This document shows positions 43,514-51,391 of a stretch of DNA of 64,000 nt, piece by piece (position 1 is the first letter of the stretch; each line of letters opens with the position of its first letter). Below the pieces are notes generated by a model that had not been told where the DNA came from, made no database searches, and saw only the letters and a list, made by a program, of their open reading frames with translations. Source of the DNA: Noviherbaspirillum malthae (lineage in GTDB: Bacteria > Pseudomonadota > Gammaproteobacteria > Burkholderiales > Burkholderiaceae_D); contig NZ_JACYXF010000029.1 in NCBI RefSeq assembly GCF_015352985.1, forward strand, positions 1 through 64,000, given 5' to 3'. A program made the position numbers and the translations under genes.

Positions 43514-44521
43514 TCAGGCAGCTTTCCTGCGCGTGAAAAGCTGCGTCATTTCCTTCAATGTCTGCTGCACGGTCTTGCCGGAAGTCTCGAGCGTCGCATG
43601 CGCCAGCGCATACAGTTCGGCACGCGCCTCCAGCGTGTAATGAATGTTCTCCATCGCTTCCTTCTGCAGCTGCGGGCTGGCGATGCGCGCATCGTGCTGC
43701 GCCATTACGCGGGCGAAATGTTCGTCCGGAGCAGCCTTGAGCCACACGTTGTAGAACGAATGCAGCAGCAGCTCATAGGTTGCCGCCTCGGCAACGATGC
43801 CGCCGCCCGTTGCCAGCACGACCTGCGGATAGGTGGCAATCACCCGCTCCAGGCAGCGCCGCTCCAGCCGGCGGTAACCCGCCTGCCCGTACAGCCAGAA
43901 GATTTCCTTCAGGTTGACGCCGGCTTCCTTTTCGATTTCCCTGTTGAGTTCGACGAAAGGCACGTCGAACTGCCTGGCGAGCATCGGCCCCAGCGTCGAC
44001 TTGCCCGCTCCGCGCAAGCCGATCAGGGCAATGCGCAGCGAACCCGGCGCCTGTCCCTCCGGGCCGGCATGCTTGGCGGTGTAGTCGGCCAGCCACTGGC
44101 GGATTTCGCTGAGCTGTTCATGCGACTGCCGCTTGAGCAGTTCAACGATCAGCGCATAGTCGGCGCCATAGCGTTCATTGTCCGACAGCAGGTTCTCCAG
44201 GGGCAGGCTGAGCGCCGTCGCCAATCGGTAAAGCACGGCTATGGAAATATTGCCGTCGCCCTTTTCCACCCTGGACAGATAGGGCAACGAGATGCCTGAC
44301 TCGTCGGCGAGCTGCTTCATCGTCATCGCCCTTGCCGCGCGGGCGGAACGCACGCGCTGGCCGAGGCGCAGGGACAGCGCCGTGGTGAATTCCTCGCTGT
44401 CCTGCCGGATTTCCCGCTGCGGCTTGCTCGCCTTCGCTTCCGGAGCAGCATTGTCCGGCCGTGCGGGTGCCGCCGCATTTTTCCCTGCCTTACCCGCTGC
44501 CTTGCTCCTGGTCGTTGCCAT
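43514..44521 (-). CDS. BoxR/BzdR-type regulator: HTH plus shikimate-kinase-like domain
   Basis: 335-residue regulator with a low-complexity N-terminus, an XRE helix-turn-helix at about residues 50-110 (MTMKQLADESGISLPYLSRV) and a shikimate-kinase-like domain from about residue 160. The P-loop GLRGAGKST is intact at 168-176. This two-domain form is characteristic of BzdR and BoxR, which repress aerobic or anaerobic benzoate genes and are released by benzoyl-CoA bound to the kinase-like domain. By context it should sense an aryl-CoA intermediate of the surrounding pathway. The ATG at 44521 follows AGGGAAGCGGCA. Confidence 0.93.
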   Translation of the reverse strand: MATTRSKAAGKAGKNAAAPARPDNAAPEAKASKPQREIRQDSEEFTTALSLRLGQRVRSARAARAMTMKQLADESGISLPYLSRVEKGDGNISIAVLYRLATALSLPLENLLSDNERYGADYALIVELLKRQSHEQLSEIRQWLADYTAKHAGPEGQAPGSLRIALIGLRGAGKSTLGPMLARQFDVPFVELNREIEKEAGVNLKEIFWLYGQAGYRRLERRCLERVIATYPQVVLATGGGIVAEAATYELLLHSFYNVWLKAAPDEHFARVMAQHDARIASPQLQKEAMENIHYTLEARAELYALAHATLETSGKTVQQTLKEMTQLFTRRKAA

Positions 44522-44665
44522 TGCCGCTTCCCTATTCAAAACCTCGTTGCAATCCGCCTCTCGTCCCGCAGGCTTGCGCCTGCGGCGGGCCAATCCGAGA
44601 TTATGTCATCCGGACAGCTTGTCCAAGAAGGGCAGCAAAAGTTCTTCTACAAGTCGTGTCTTTTT

Positions 44666-44780
44666 CCCTTCTCCCGCAAGCGGAAGAAGGGCCGGGGGTG
44701 AGGGGATTGGTCAAGACCGCTCTTCGTCACAACCGCCCTCACCCCAACCCTCTCCCGCTTGCGGGAGAGGGAGCGAAATA
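44666..44780. repeat. REP-like composite repeat, copy 3
   Basis: The left unit has CCCTTCTCCCGCAAGCGGAA and GAAGGGCCGGGGGTGAGGGG; the right inverted unit has CGCCCTCACCCCAACCCTCT followed by the palindrome CTCTCCCGCTTGCGGGAGAG at 44750-44769. It fills the gap between the thiolase stop and the BoxR-type start and is followed by a short AT-rich stretch. The rest of 44522-44856 shows no gene. Confidence 0.85.
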
Positions 44781-44856
44781 CCAATGCACGGGTCATGTCA
44801 AAAAATTTCTACGCACTTGCCTGGACAGCCTCACGCACCCGCCCCGCCAATACCGT

Positions 44857-46104
44857 TCATGCCTTTTCAAGCAGGATCGCGATGCCCTGCCCGCCGCCGG
44901 CACAGGCGGAAGATACGGCAAACTGGACATCGCCCTGCGCCAGCTGGCGTGCCGCCGTATGGGTCAGGCGCACGCCGGACGCCGCCAGCGGATGGCCGAT
45001 GGCAATGGCGCCGCCGTGCACATTGACCTTGGCACGGTCGAGATCCAGCTCCCGTTCAACCGCAAGATATTGCGCGCCGAATGCCTCGTTGATTTCATAG
45101 CGGCCGATGTCGCGAATGCTCATGCCGGCCTTGTCCGCGACCGCGCGGATCGCCGGCGCCGGGCCGATGCCCATGATCTCCGGCGGCACGCCCACCACGC
45201 TGCCGGCGGCGATGCGGGCCAGCGGCTTGAGGCCATGGGCGCGTACATAGTCGCCAGACGCTACCAGGACCGCGGCCGCTCCGTCGACGATGGCGGAGCT
45301 GTTGCCGCCGGTCTGCACGCCGCCGAAAGCCGGCCTTAGTTTCTGCAGCACCTCATAAGGCGTTACCCTCACATGCTCGTCCCGCGCAAACTGCTCCACC
45401 TTGCGCGGCAGCTTGATGCCGCGCGGCTGATAGCCGTCCAATGTCCATTGCTGACTGGTGACCGGCACCACTTCGCCTTCGTAATAGCCGCTGTCCCAGG
45501 CTGCTGCCGCGCGGGCAAAGCTGCCTTCCGCAAAGCGGTCCACGTCTTCACGCGCGATGCCGTATTTCTTCGCGAGGTTCTCGGCCGTATCGCCCATGCG
45601 GGTGCGTGACGCGGTATCGAGCGTGGCCTCCCAGAGGAAATCCTTGAACTCTACCTGACCCATGCGGAAACCGCTGCGATGGGTATAAGCCGCCACCGGG
45701 TTGCGCGACATCGACTCCGCGCCGACGCATAGCGCAAGCTTCGTCTTGCCGAGCGCGATCTGGTCGGCGGCGGTCAGGATGGTTTCGAAACCGGTGCCGC
45801 ACAGGCGGTGCACCATCAGGGCCGGCACGGTCAGCGGCACGCCGGCATACAGGCCGATGTGGCGCGGCAGGTAATAGGCATCGAAGCTCGACTGGGCCAT
45901 GTTGCCGGCGATGACCGCGCCGACATCCATGCCCGGCACACCGCTCTTCTCCAGCACCGCGCGCGCGGCGAAGATGCCGAGGTCGGTCGGCGACACGTCC
46001 TGCAGGACGCTCTGGTAATCGGCAAAGGGCGTGCGCGCGCCGGCCACCAGCCAGATATCGCTATAAGTCGAAGACAGCGCACAATTGATGTCGTATTGGT
46101 TCAT
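44857..46104 (-). CDS. Thiolase (acetyl-CoA acyltransferase family)
   Basis: 415-residue thiolase. The acyl-accepting cysteine is in VHRLCGTGFETI near residue 100, the histidine in VHGGAIAIGHPLAASGVRLT near 365 and the second cysteine in SACAGGGQGIAI near 400. In this cluster it would cleave an aryl-beta-ketoacyl-CoA to benzoyl-type-CoA and acetyl-CoA. The gene follows the CoA ligase by 27 bases, and its family also includes degradative beta-ketothiolases of the PaaJ/PcaF group. Confidence 0.92.
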   Translation of the reverse strand: MNQYDINCALSSTYSDIWLVAGARTPFADYQSVLQDVSPTDLGIFAARAVLEKSGVPGMDVGAVIAGNMAQSSFDAYYLPRHIGLYAGVPLTVPALMVHRLCGTGFETILTAADQIALGKTKLALCVGAESMSRNPVAAYTHRSGFRMGQVEFKDFLWEATLDTASRTRMGDTAENLAKKYGIAREDVDRFAEGSFARAAAAWDSGYYEGEVVPVTSQQWTLDGYQPRGIKLPRKVEQFARDEHVRVTPYEVLQKLRPAFGGVQTGGNSSAIVDGAAAVLVASGDYVRAHGLKPLARIAAGSVVGVPPEIMGIGPAPAIRAVADKAGMSIRDIGRYEINEAFGAQYLAVERELDLDRAKVNVHGGAIAIGHPLAASGVRLTHTAARQLAQGDVQFAVSSACAGGGQGIAILLEKA

Positions 46105-46131
46105 GTGTTGATCGATCCGCGGTGATTTATT

Positions 46132-47985
46132 TCATTCGCTTCCCAGGCAGATGCATTCCCCATCGATCGCCTGCGCATACAGGCGCTCCACCAGATGCGC
46201 GCGGTTCTTCAGCACGGCCGCCTGGTTGATATAGCCCTTGTCGGTGATTTCGCCGCCGTCCACCGCGGGAGGCTCATGCATGAGCAATGCGCGCTGCGCA
46301 AACGTGGAGGATCCTCCGCCCAGCTTGCGCAGTTCGTCCAGTGCAAGCTTCACATGGCTGCGCACGGTCTCATGGGCAAGCACCTCGGCCAGCGGCGCCT
46401 CGGCGGGCAGTCCGGCAAGCTGGCGGCAGGCCGCCGCGTTGGGGAAGATCAGGAAGCAGACGCAGTCGCGGTCATGTCCTGCCACCACCACATCCTGCGC
46501 AACCGGCGCCAGCTTCTCCACCGCCTTGAGCCGCAGGTTGCCCACGCTGACCCAGGTGCCGGTGGTCAGCTTGAAATCTTCGGTCACGCGGCCGTCGAAC
46601 ACCAGCCCGAGATGCGGCCGCTCGGGATCGGCGAAGCGCACCGCATCGCCGATCAGATAGAAGCCTTCTTCGTCGAAGGCCTTGGCGGTCACGTCCGGCT
46701 GCTTGTAATAGCCGGGCGTCACGATCGGTCCCCTGACGCGCACTTCCATCTTGTCGCCGTTGGGCACCAGCTTCAGCGACACGCCGGGAATCGGCAGGCC
46801 GATCACGCCGGACCGTTCCGCCTGGTAGTGGCAGTCGGTGGCCAGGGGCGAGGTCTCGGTCGAGCCCCATGCGGTTACCATCGGCAGTGCGTGGCCGAGC
46901 TCCTGCCTGGACAGTTCGATCAGCGCATCCCACAGATACTGCGGCAGCGCCGCCGCTGCATAGAAGATGACCTGGAGGCGGGAAAAGAATGCCTGGCGCA
47001 ATTCCGCGTCGGCGCGCAGTGCCGGCACGAGCATGTCGAAACCGCGCGGCACGTTGAGATACAGCGTGGGGCGCACCTCGCGCAGGTTCCGGATGCTCGC
47101 ATCGAACAGGCCGGGCATGGGTTTGCCCGTATCAATGTAGAGCGTTCCGCCGTGCATCAGGATCAGGTGGAGGTTGTGGTTGCTGCCGAAGGTATGATTC
47201 CAGGGAAGCCAGTCCAATAGCACCGGCGGCGTCTCGGTGAGAAACGGCCAGAGCTGGGCCTTGCCCTGCTGGCTCGAGACCAGCATGCGCTGGGTATTGA
47301 TCACGCCCTTGGGATCGCTGGTCGAGCCGGACGTGAACAGGATCTTCGCAATGGTCTCCTCGTTCACGCGGGAAAACGCGTTTGCAACCGCTGCCGCATC
47401 CGCTTCTTTCAGCAGTGAGGAAAACCCGACCGCACCGGCGGCAAAATCGCCGTCCCCCGCACTGACAAGCGTCGCATCATGAAGCCCGCCGATCGCAGCC
47501 AGCGCGCCGGCGAACTTGCCGCAGTCGGCCGCATAGATCACGCCCGGATCGAGCCGGGCGATCAGGCTCTTGAGCTTGGCATGGTCCTTCGATACCAGGG
47601 AGTAGGCGGATGAGATGGACGAATAAGGCACGCCGATATGCATGCAGGCCAGCATCAGCAAGCCGTGTTCGACACTATTATCCGACAGCACCACCACCGG
47701 CCGATCGGCGCTTGCCTTGCTTTTCAACAGCCAGGTCGCGATCGCCGTGACCTTGCGCATGGCCTCCCCGTAAGTGACGCCGGCCCAGGCGCCGCCGGCA
47801 TCGCGTTCGAGCAGGAAGTCCCTGTCGGGCGCCTGGGACGCCCATTTTTCGAGGTACATGCCGATGCAGCGCTCATGCGGCTCGAGCGGCATCGGCGAGC
47901 TCACCAGCAGGCTGCCGTCGGCGCGCCGCTCAACGGAGATCTTCGGTTCCGCAAAGCGCGCCGCGCTTGTCATGATTCCATTCAT
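46132..47985 (-). CDS. Feruloyl-CoA synthase-like AMP-forming ligase
   Basis: 617-residue ANL ligase most like feruloyl-CoA synthases. The family-specific stretch VLSDNSVEHGLLMLACMHIG, then VPYSSISSAYSLVSKDHAKL, lies near residues 100-140; the P-loop is FTSGSTSDPKGVINTQRM near 215; the A5 motif is TAWGSTETSPLAT near 375; and the hinge region is LIGDAVRFADPE near 460. It converts a hydroxycinnamic or related aromatic acid to its CoA thioester. The ATG follows GCGAGGTCGAG and starts 12 bases after the receptor gene stop. It is the entry step of the proposed pathway. Confidence 0.9.
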   Translation of the reverse strand: MNGIMTSAARFAEPKISVERRADGSLLVSSPMPLEPHERCIGMYLEKWASQAPDRDFLLERDAGGAWAGVTYGEAMRKVTAIATWLLKSKASADRPVVVLSDNSVEHGLLMLACMHIGVPYSSISSAYSLVSKDHAKLKSLIARLDPGVIYAADCGKFAGALAAIGGLHDATLVSAGDGDFAAGAVGFSSLLKEADAAAVANAFSRVNEETIAKILFTSGSTSDPKGVINTQRMLVSSQQGKAQLWPFLTETPPVLLDWLPWNHTFGSNHNLHLILMHGGTLYIDTGKPMPGLFDASIRNLREVRPTLYLNVPRGFDMLVPALRADAELRQAFFSRLQVIFYAAAALPQYLWDALIELSRQELGHALPMVTAWGSTETSPLATDCHYQAERSGVIGLPIPGVSLKLVPNGDKMEVRVRGPIVTPGYYKQPDVTAKAFDEEGFYLIGDAVRFADPERPHLGLVFDGRVTEDFKLTTGTWVSVGNLRLKAVEKLAPVAQDVVVAGHDRDCVCFLIFPNAAACRQLAGLPAEAPLAEVLAHETVRSHVKLALDELRKLGGGSSTFAQRALLMHEPPAVDGGEITDKGYINQAAVLKNRAHLVERLYAQAIDGECICLGSE

Positions 47986-47997
47986 CTCGACCTCGCC

Positions 47998-49149
47998 TTA
48001 CTTGTCGCTGAGCAGCTTCCAGTCGCCCTTTTCAACCTGGACCAGCACGCGCGCACGCGCATCGTGGCCGAAATGGTCGTTTGGCTTCATGTTGAAGACG
48101 CCATGCGTGCCCACCACTTCCTTGTTGGTTTCCAGCGCTTCGCGCAGTGCCTGGCGGAATTCCGGCGTGCCCGGCTTGGCCTTCTTCAGTGCCACCGGGG
48201 CAGCCGATGCGAACAGAAGATAAGCGTCGTACATGTGTGCGCCGAACGAGGACAGCGAGCCTTGTCCGTACTTTTCCTCGTACTGCTTGCTGTATTCGAT
48301 ACCGACTTTCTTGGAGGGATGGCTGTCAGGCAGCTGGCTGGCCACGGTCACCGGCCCTGCGGGCAGGATGGTGCCGTCGACCGCCTTGCCGCCGACGCGG
48401 ATGTATTCCTTGGTCGCGGTGCCATGGGTCTGGTAGATCTGTCCCTTGAAGCCGCGGTCTAGCAGCGTCAGCTGCGGCAGTGCCGACGGCGTGCCCGAGG
48501 CCGCGACCAGGATCGCATCGGGCTTGGCATTGGCCAGCTTCAGGGCCTGCCCGGTGACGCTGGTGTCGGTGCGGTTGAAGCGCTCCACCGCGGACATCTT
48601 GATGCCTGCGGCTTCGGCGGCCTTCGTCATTTCCTTGAGCCAGCTTTCGCCGTAGCCGTCGCTGTAGCCGATGAAACCGAGCGTCTTGACGTTGTTCGCC
48701 TTCATGTGTTCGGCCAGCGCCTGCGCCATCACCATGTTGTGCTGCGGGCTGCGGAAAACCCATGTGTTCTTGTCGCCAGCGATATCGATCGGGGACAGGG
48801 ACAGCTGCGGCGTCTTCGTTTCATTCGCCACTTCGGCAACCGCCATCGCCGGCGGCACGGAGGAAGAGCCGATGATGATGTCGACATTGTTTTCGGTCAC
48901 CAGCTTGCGCGCGTTCTTCGACGCCGTGGTGGCGTCGGTGCCGTCGTCCAGCACGATGTAGTTGATCTTTTCGCCGCCGATGGCCGTGGGCAGCAATGCA
49001 ACCGTGTTCTTCTCGGGAATGCCCAGCGCCGCACCCGGACCGGTTGCGCAAAGAGTGATGCCGACATTGATATCGGCCAGCGCGGAGCCTGCAAAGCCGG
49101 CGAGTGCCAGCGATGCCGCGACTGCGGTGAGCTTGGATGTGTTGCTCAT
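47998..49149 (-). CDS. ABC transporter substrate-binding protein (HAAT/LivJ type)
   Basis: 383-residue periplasmic receptor. A signal peptide of about 25 residues ends GFAGSALA; the mature protein begins DINVGITLCATGPGAALGIP, the first strand and ligand loop of type I receptors. It is the first gene of the phenylpropanoid cluster; its start ATG at 49149 has GGAGGAGACAC upstream. The ligand is likely a hydroxycinnamate or other aromatic acid, by context. No permease or ATPase genes accompany it in the window, so it must use components encoded elsewhere. Confidence 0.9.
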   Translation of the reverse strand: MSNTSKLTAVAASLALAGFAGSALADINVGITLCATGPGAALGIPEKNTVALLPTAIGGEKINYIVLDDGTDATTASKNARKLVTENNVDIIIGSSSVPPAMAVAEVANETKTPQLSLSPIDIAGDKNTWVFRSPQHNMVMAQALAEHMKANNVKTLGFIGYSDGYGESWLKEMTKAAEAAGIKMSAVERFNRTDTSVTGQALKLANAKPDAILVAASGTPSALPQLTLLDRGFKGQIYQTHGTATKEYIRVGGKAVDGTILPAGPVTVASQLPDSHPSKKVGIEYSKQYEEKYGQGSLSSFGAHMYDAYLLFASAAPVALKKAKPGTPEFRQALREALETNKEVVGTHGVFNMKPNDHFGHDARARVLVQVEKGDWKLLSDK

Positions 49150-49224
49150 GTGTCTCCTCCAATGGTTAGGATGGGGTTGCTCCGCGGGAAGGTATTTTTT
49201 ATGAAGCGGCAGCGAGCAAAATAT

Positions 49225-49271
49225 ACTATAGATTAAATTCGCATCAAAATTATTTTTATAGTTTAGATGCG
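49225..49271 (-). promoter_or_regulatory. AT-rich interleaved dyads upstream of the phenylpropanoid cluster
   Basis: Two dyads interleave about 75-120 bases upstream of the receptor start: ACTATA at 49225-49230 with TATAGT at 49257-49262, and CGCATC at 49240-49245 with GATGCG at 49266-49271. The stretch is distinctly AT-rich compared with its surroundings and is the natural place for the cluster promoter and a BoxR-type operator. The rest of the 49150-49581 gap holds nothing recognisable. Confidence 0.4.
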
Positions 49272-49581
49272 TTTCGTCAGGAGCGGGATGATCACCCTGT
49301 CTGCGTGCCTGATCCCTCAGGTTTAGAGCAAGAGCCGCATTTCTCCTTACAGTGCGCGGCGATCCAACTGCATCGTGTCGGCTGCAGACCGCCACCTTGA
49401 CGGCGGTTCGTGCCGAATTTCTGCCGCCACTTTCACTGGAGTCGGAAAACGCCTTACCTATCAATGGCTTGCGGAACCTTCGCCCTGCTTTCGCGGTGCT
49501 GGCACACCCCCTGCTATATCTCCTTCAAGCGCAACAAACGCTGACTTCCCAACCAAGCCCTTGTCCTTCAGGAGAACCGCC

Positions 49582-49866
49582 ATGAAAACACTGATCATCA
49601 AAGACCTGCCTGCCGCTGCCGAACTCGATGCAAAGTCCATGACTGCAGTACGCGGCGGCACCGGCTTCCACCGGATGCCCGCCCTTTTCGCCAGCCCGCT
49701 GGTCAGCATCTCCAAGCACGAGCTCAACTTCGGCGCCGAACAGCTGCTGGGCCAGGAACAGAACACCCAGGTCAACAACGGCAACAACGTCGCCTTCGCC
49801 TCCGGCATCAAGTCGACCGTCAACCCGACACAGACCGGCAAGAACACCATCAACTTCATGTCGTAA
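49582..49866 (+). CDS. GG-leader peptide precursor A
   Basis: 94-residue secreted-peptide precursor. Residues 1-26 form a double-glycine leader: KTLIIKDLPAAAELDAKSMT then AVRGG, with the conserved L-x-I-K-D-L, L-D and M-x-x-V motifs typical of leaders cut by C39 peptidases of peptide-exporting ABC transporters. The mature part of 68 residues starts TGFHRMPALF, contains SISKHELNFGAEQLLGQEQ and ends with GIKSTVNPTQTGKNTINFMS. It is rich in Asn, Thr and Gln, with no cysteine, and a repeated NGNN motif. AGGAGAACCGCC precedes the ATG. A close paralogue follows 68 bases later. No exporter or maturation gene is adjacent. Confidence 0.85.
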   Translation: MKTLIIKDLPAAAELDAKSMTAVRGGTGFHRMPALFASPLVSISKHELNFGAEQLLGQEQNTQVNNGNNVAFASGIKSTVNPTQTGKNTINFMS

Positions 49867-49934
49867 GCAGCACCAGCCAAAGCATCGGCACCATCAACAC
49901 ATCACTTCGCCACTCAACGCATAGGAGCATCAGC

Positions 49935-50216
49935 ATGAAAGCACTGAACATCAAGGACCTGTCCGCTTCCAAGGACCTCGATCAGAAAGACATGGCAGCC
50001 GTCTCCGGCGGCACCTACCACGGCCGCTACGTTGGCTCCTGGGGACCGCTGGTAAGCGTCGCCAAGAGCGAGCTCAACTTCGACGCCGCCCAGTCGCTGG
50101 GCCAGGAGCAGAACACGCTGGTCAACAACGGCAACAACGCGGCCTTCGTGCACGGCATCAAGTCGGATGTGAACCCGACCCAGACCGGCAAGAACACCAT
50201 CAACTTCATGTCGTAA
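49935..50216 (+). CDS. GG-leader peptide precursor B
   Basis: 93-residue paralogue of the preceding gene. The leader KALNIKDLSASKDLDQKDMA then AVSGG has the same pattern and the same GG position (residues 25-26). The mature part differs at its N-terminus (TYHGRYVGSWGPLV) but the last 55 residues are nearly identical to precursor A, including LGQEQNT, VNNGNN and the identical C-terminus VNPTQTGKNTINFMS. AGGAGCATCAGC precedes the ATG. Tandem duplication followed by divergence of the N-terminal mature segment is likely. A bacteriocin, a signalling peptide or a secreted structural peptide are all possible; none is established. Confidence 0.85.
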   Translation: MKALNIKDLSASKDLDQKDMAAVSGGTYHGRYVGSWGPLVSVAKSELNFDAAQSLGQEQNTLVNNGNNAAFVHGIKSDVNPTQTGKNTINFMS

Positions 50217-50245
50217 TGCAGTAGTCAAGCCTTGATGACGGATAC

Positions 50246-50268
50246 CGGTGGAGGCATTGCCTCCACCG
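50246..50268 (+). terminator. Terminator hairpin after the GG-leader peptides
   Basis: CGGTGGAGGCA and TGCCTCCACCG make a near-perfect 23-base palindrome 30 bases after the stop codon of precursor B. There is no U-tract, but the position and stability fit an end of the peptide transcript. Confidence 0.6.
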
Positions 50269-50325
50269 TAACGCATTGCGCGTTAGAAGCAGCATCGTAT
50301 TGATGCTGGAGGAAACTGGCAGTTT

Positions 50326-50365
50326 GCAGGCAAGGCGGAAATAGCTTGCTTCCCGCCTCGCCTGC
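50326..50365 (-). terminator. Terminator hairpin after the amino-acid receptor gene
   Basis: GCAGGCAAGGCGG at 50326-50338 pairs with CCGCCTCGCCTGC at 50353-50365 with one mismatch. It lies just beyond the stop codon of the leftward receptor gene at 50374 and probably also shields it from the convergent peptide genes. Confidence 0.65.
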
Positions 50366-50373
50366 GGAAGAAG

Positions 50374-51294
50374 CTACTTTGCCTCGTAGGCTGCAGGGTC
50401 GCCGGAATCGGTGGGCTTGGCGATCGCAGCCTTCAGGGCGTCGCTCATCGGAATATTCAGGTTGACTCCCTTGGGCGGAATGGGCGACTGGAACCACTTG
50501 GTGTAGATGCGGTTGATCTCGCCCGACTTCATCAGGCCGGCCACGGCGGCGTCCACCACTTTCTTGAATTCCGGATCGTCGCGCCGCAGCATGATGCCGT
50601 AGGGCTCGACCGACAAGGCTTCTTCGGTGATCGCATAGTCGGACGGCGACTTGGAGCTCGCCGCAAGCGACGCGAGCAGCACGTCGTCCATCGCGAAAGC
50701 CACCGCCCGGCCGGTTTCAACCATCAGGAAGGCTTCGGCATGGTCCTTGGCCGCCTGGATAGACATGCCGAGATTGCGTTCCGAGTTCAATGCGGTCAGC
50801 TGCTTGATGTTCGATGTGCCCGAGGTGGACACCAGGGTCTTGCCTTTCATGTCGTCCAGGGTCTTGATGCTCGACGATTTCTTGGCAAGCAGCCGATTGG
50901 CCGTGACAAAGGTGGTGGGCGCAAACGTCACCTGCTTCTGCCGTTCCAGGTTATTGGTGGTCGATCCGCACTCGAGATCGATGGTGCCGTTTGCCATCAG
51001 GGGTATGCGCGTCGCCGATGTCACCGGGTTCATTTTCACCTGCAGCGATGTCAGGCCCAGGTGCTTCTGCACGGCCGTCACCACTTTCATGCAGATGTCG
51101 ACCGAGTAGCCCTGATAGGACTGCTTGTCATCAAGATAGGAAAACGGAATCGAGGAGTCGCGCACGCCGAGCGTGATCGTGCCGGTATCCTTGATCTTTT
51201 TCAGCGTGCCGCCTTCCTGCGCATGGGCAACTCCTGCTACGCCCGCCATGCTGATGCCTGCCACCAGCACCGCCATCAGTTTCTTCAGCGTCAT
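50374..51294 (-). CDS. Amino-acid ABC transporter substrate-binding protein (GltI-like)
   Basis: 306-residue periplasmic receptor of the polar amino acid family (SBP_bac_3). A signal peptide ends GVAGVAHA at about residue 25. The mature part starts GGTLKKIKDTGTITLGVRDS and continues SIPFSYLDDKQSYQGYSVDI with the ligand-binding core, as in GltI. The ATG at 51294 follows AAGGAGATATC. It lies 97 bases after the D-amino-acid dehydrogenase gene on the same strand; together they suggest uptake and oxidation of a D-amino acid or glutamate/aspartate. No permease or ATPase gene is adjacent. Confidence 0.9.
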   Translation of the reverse strand: MTLKKLMAVLVAGISMAGVAGVAHAQEGGTLKKIKDTGTITLGVRDSSIPFSYLDDKQSYQGYSVDICMKVVTAVQKHLGLTSLQVKMNPVTSATRIPLMANGTIDLECGSTTNNLERQKQVTFAPTTFVTANRLLAKKSSSIKTLDDMKGKTLVSTSGTSNIKQLTALNSERNLGMSIQAAKDHAEAFLMVETGRAVAFAMDDVLLASLAASSKSPSDYAITEEALSVEPYGIMLRRDDPEFKKVVDAAVAGLMKSGEINRIYTKWFQSPIPPKGVNLNIPMSDALKAAIAKPTDSGDPAAYEAK

Positions 51295-51391
51295 GATATC
51301 TCCTTGAAATGGTCTTTCGTTTCTAAGTGTCTTACCGCACCTGCGCCTGATACCCGTTAATTTATTTCGCATCCGCCCGCGATCGGCATGA

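Noticed and set aside
49352-49581. Upstream frames preceding GG-leader peptide A
   Set aside because: The frame is open upstream of the ATG at 49582, but AGGAG and the leader pattern start exactly there; the upstream translation is not protein-like.
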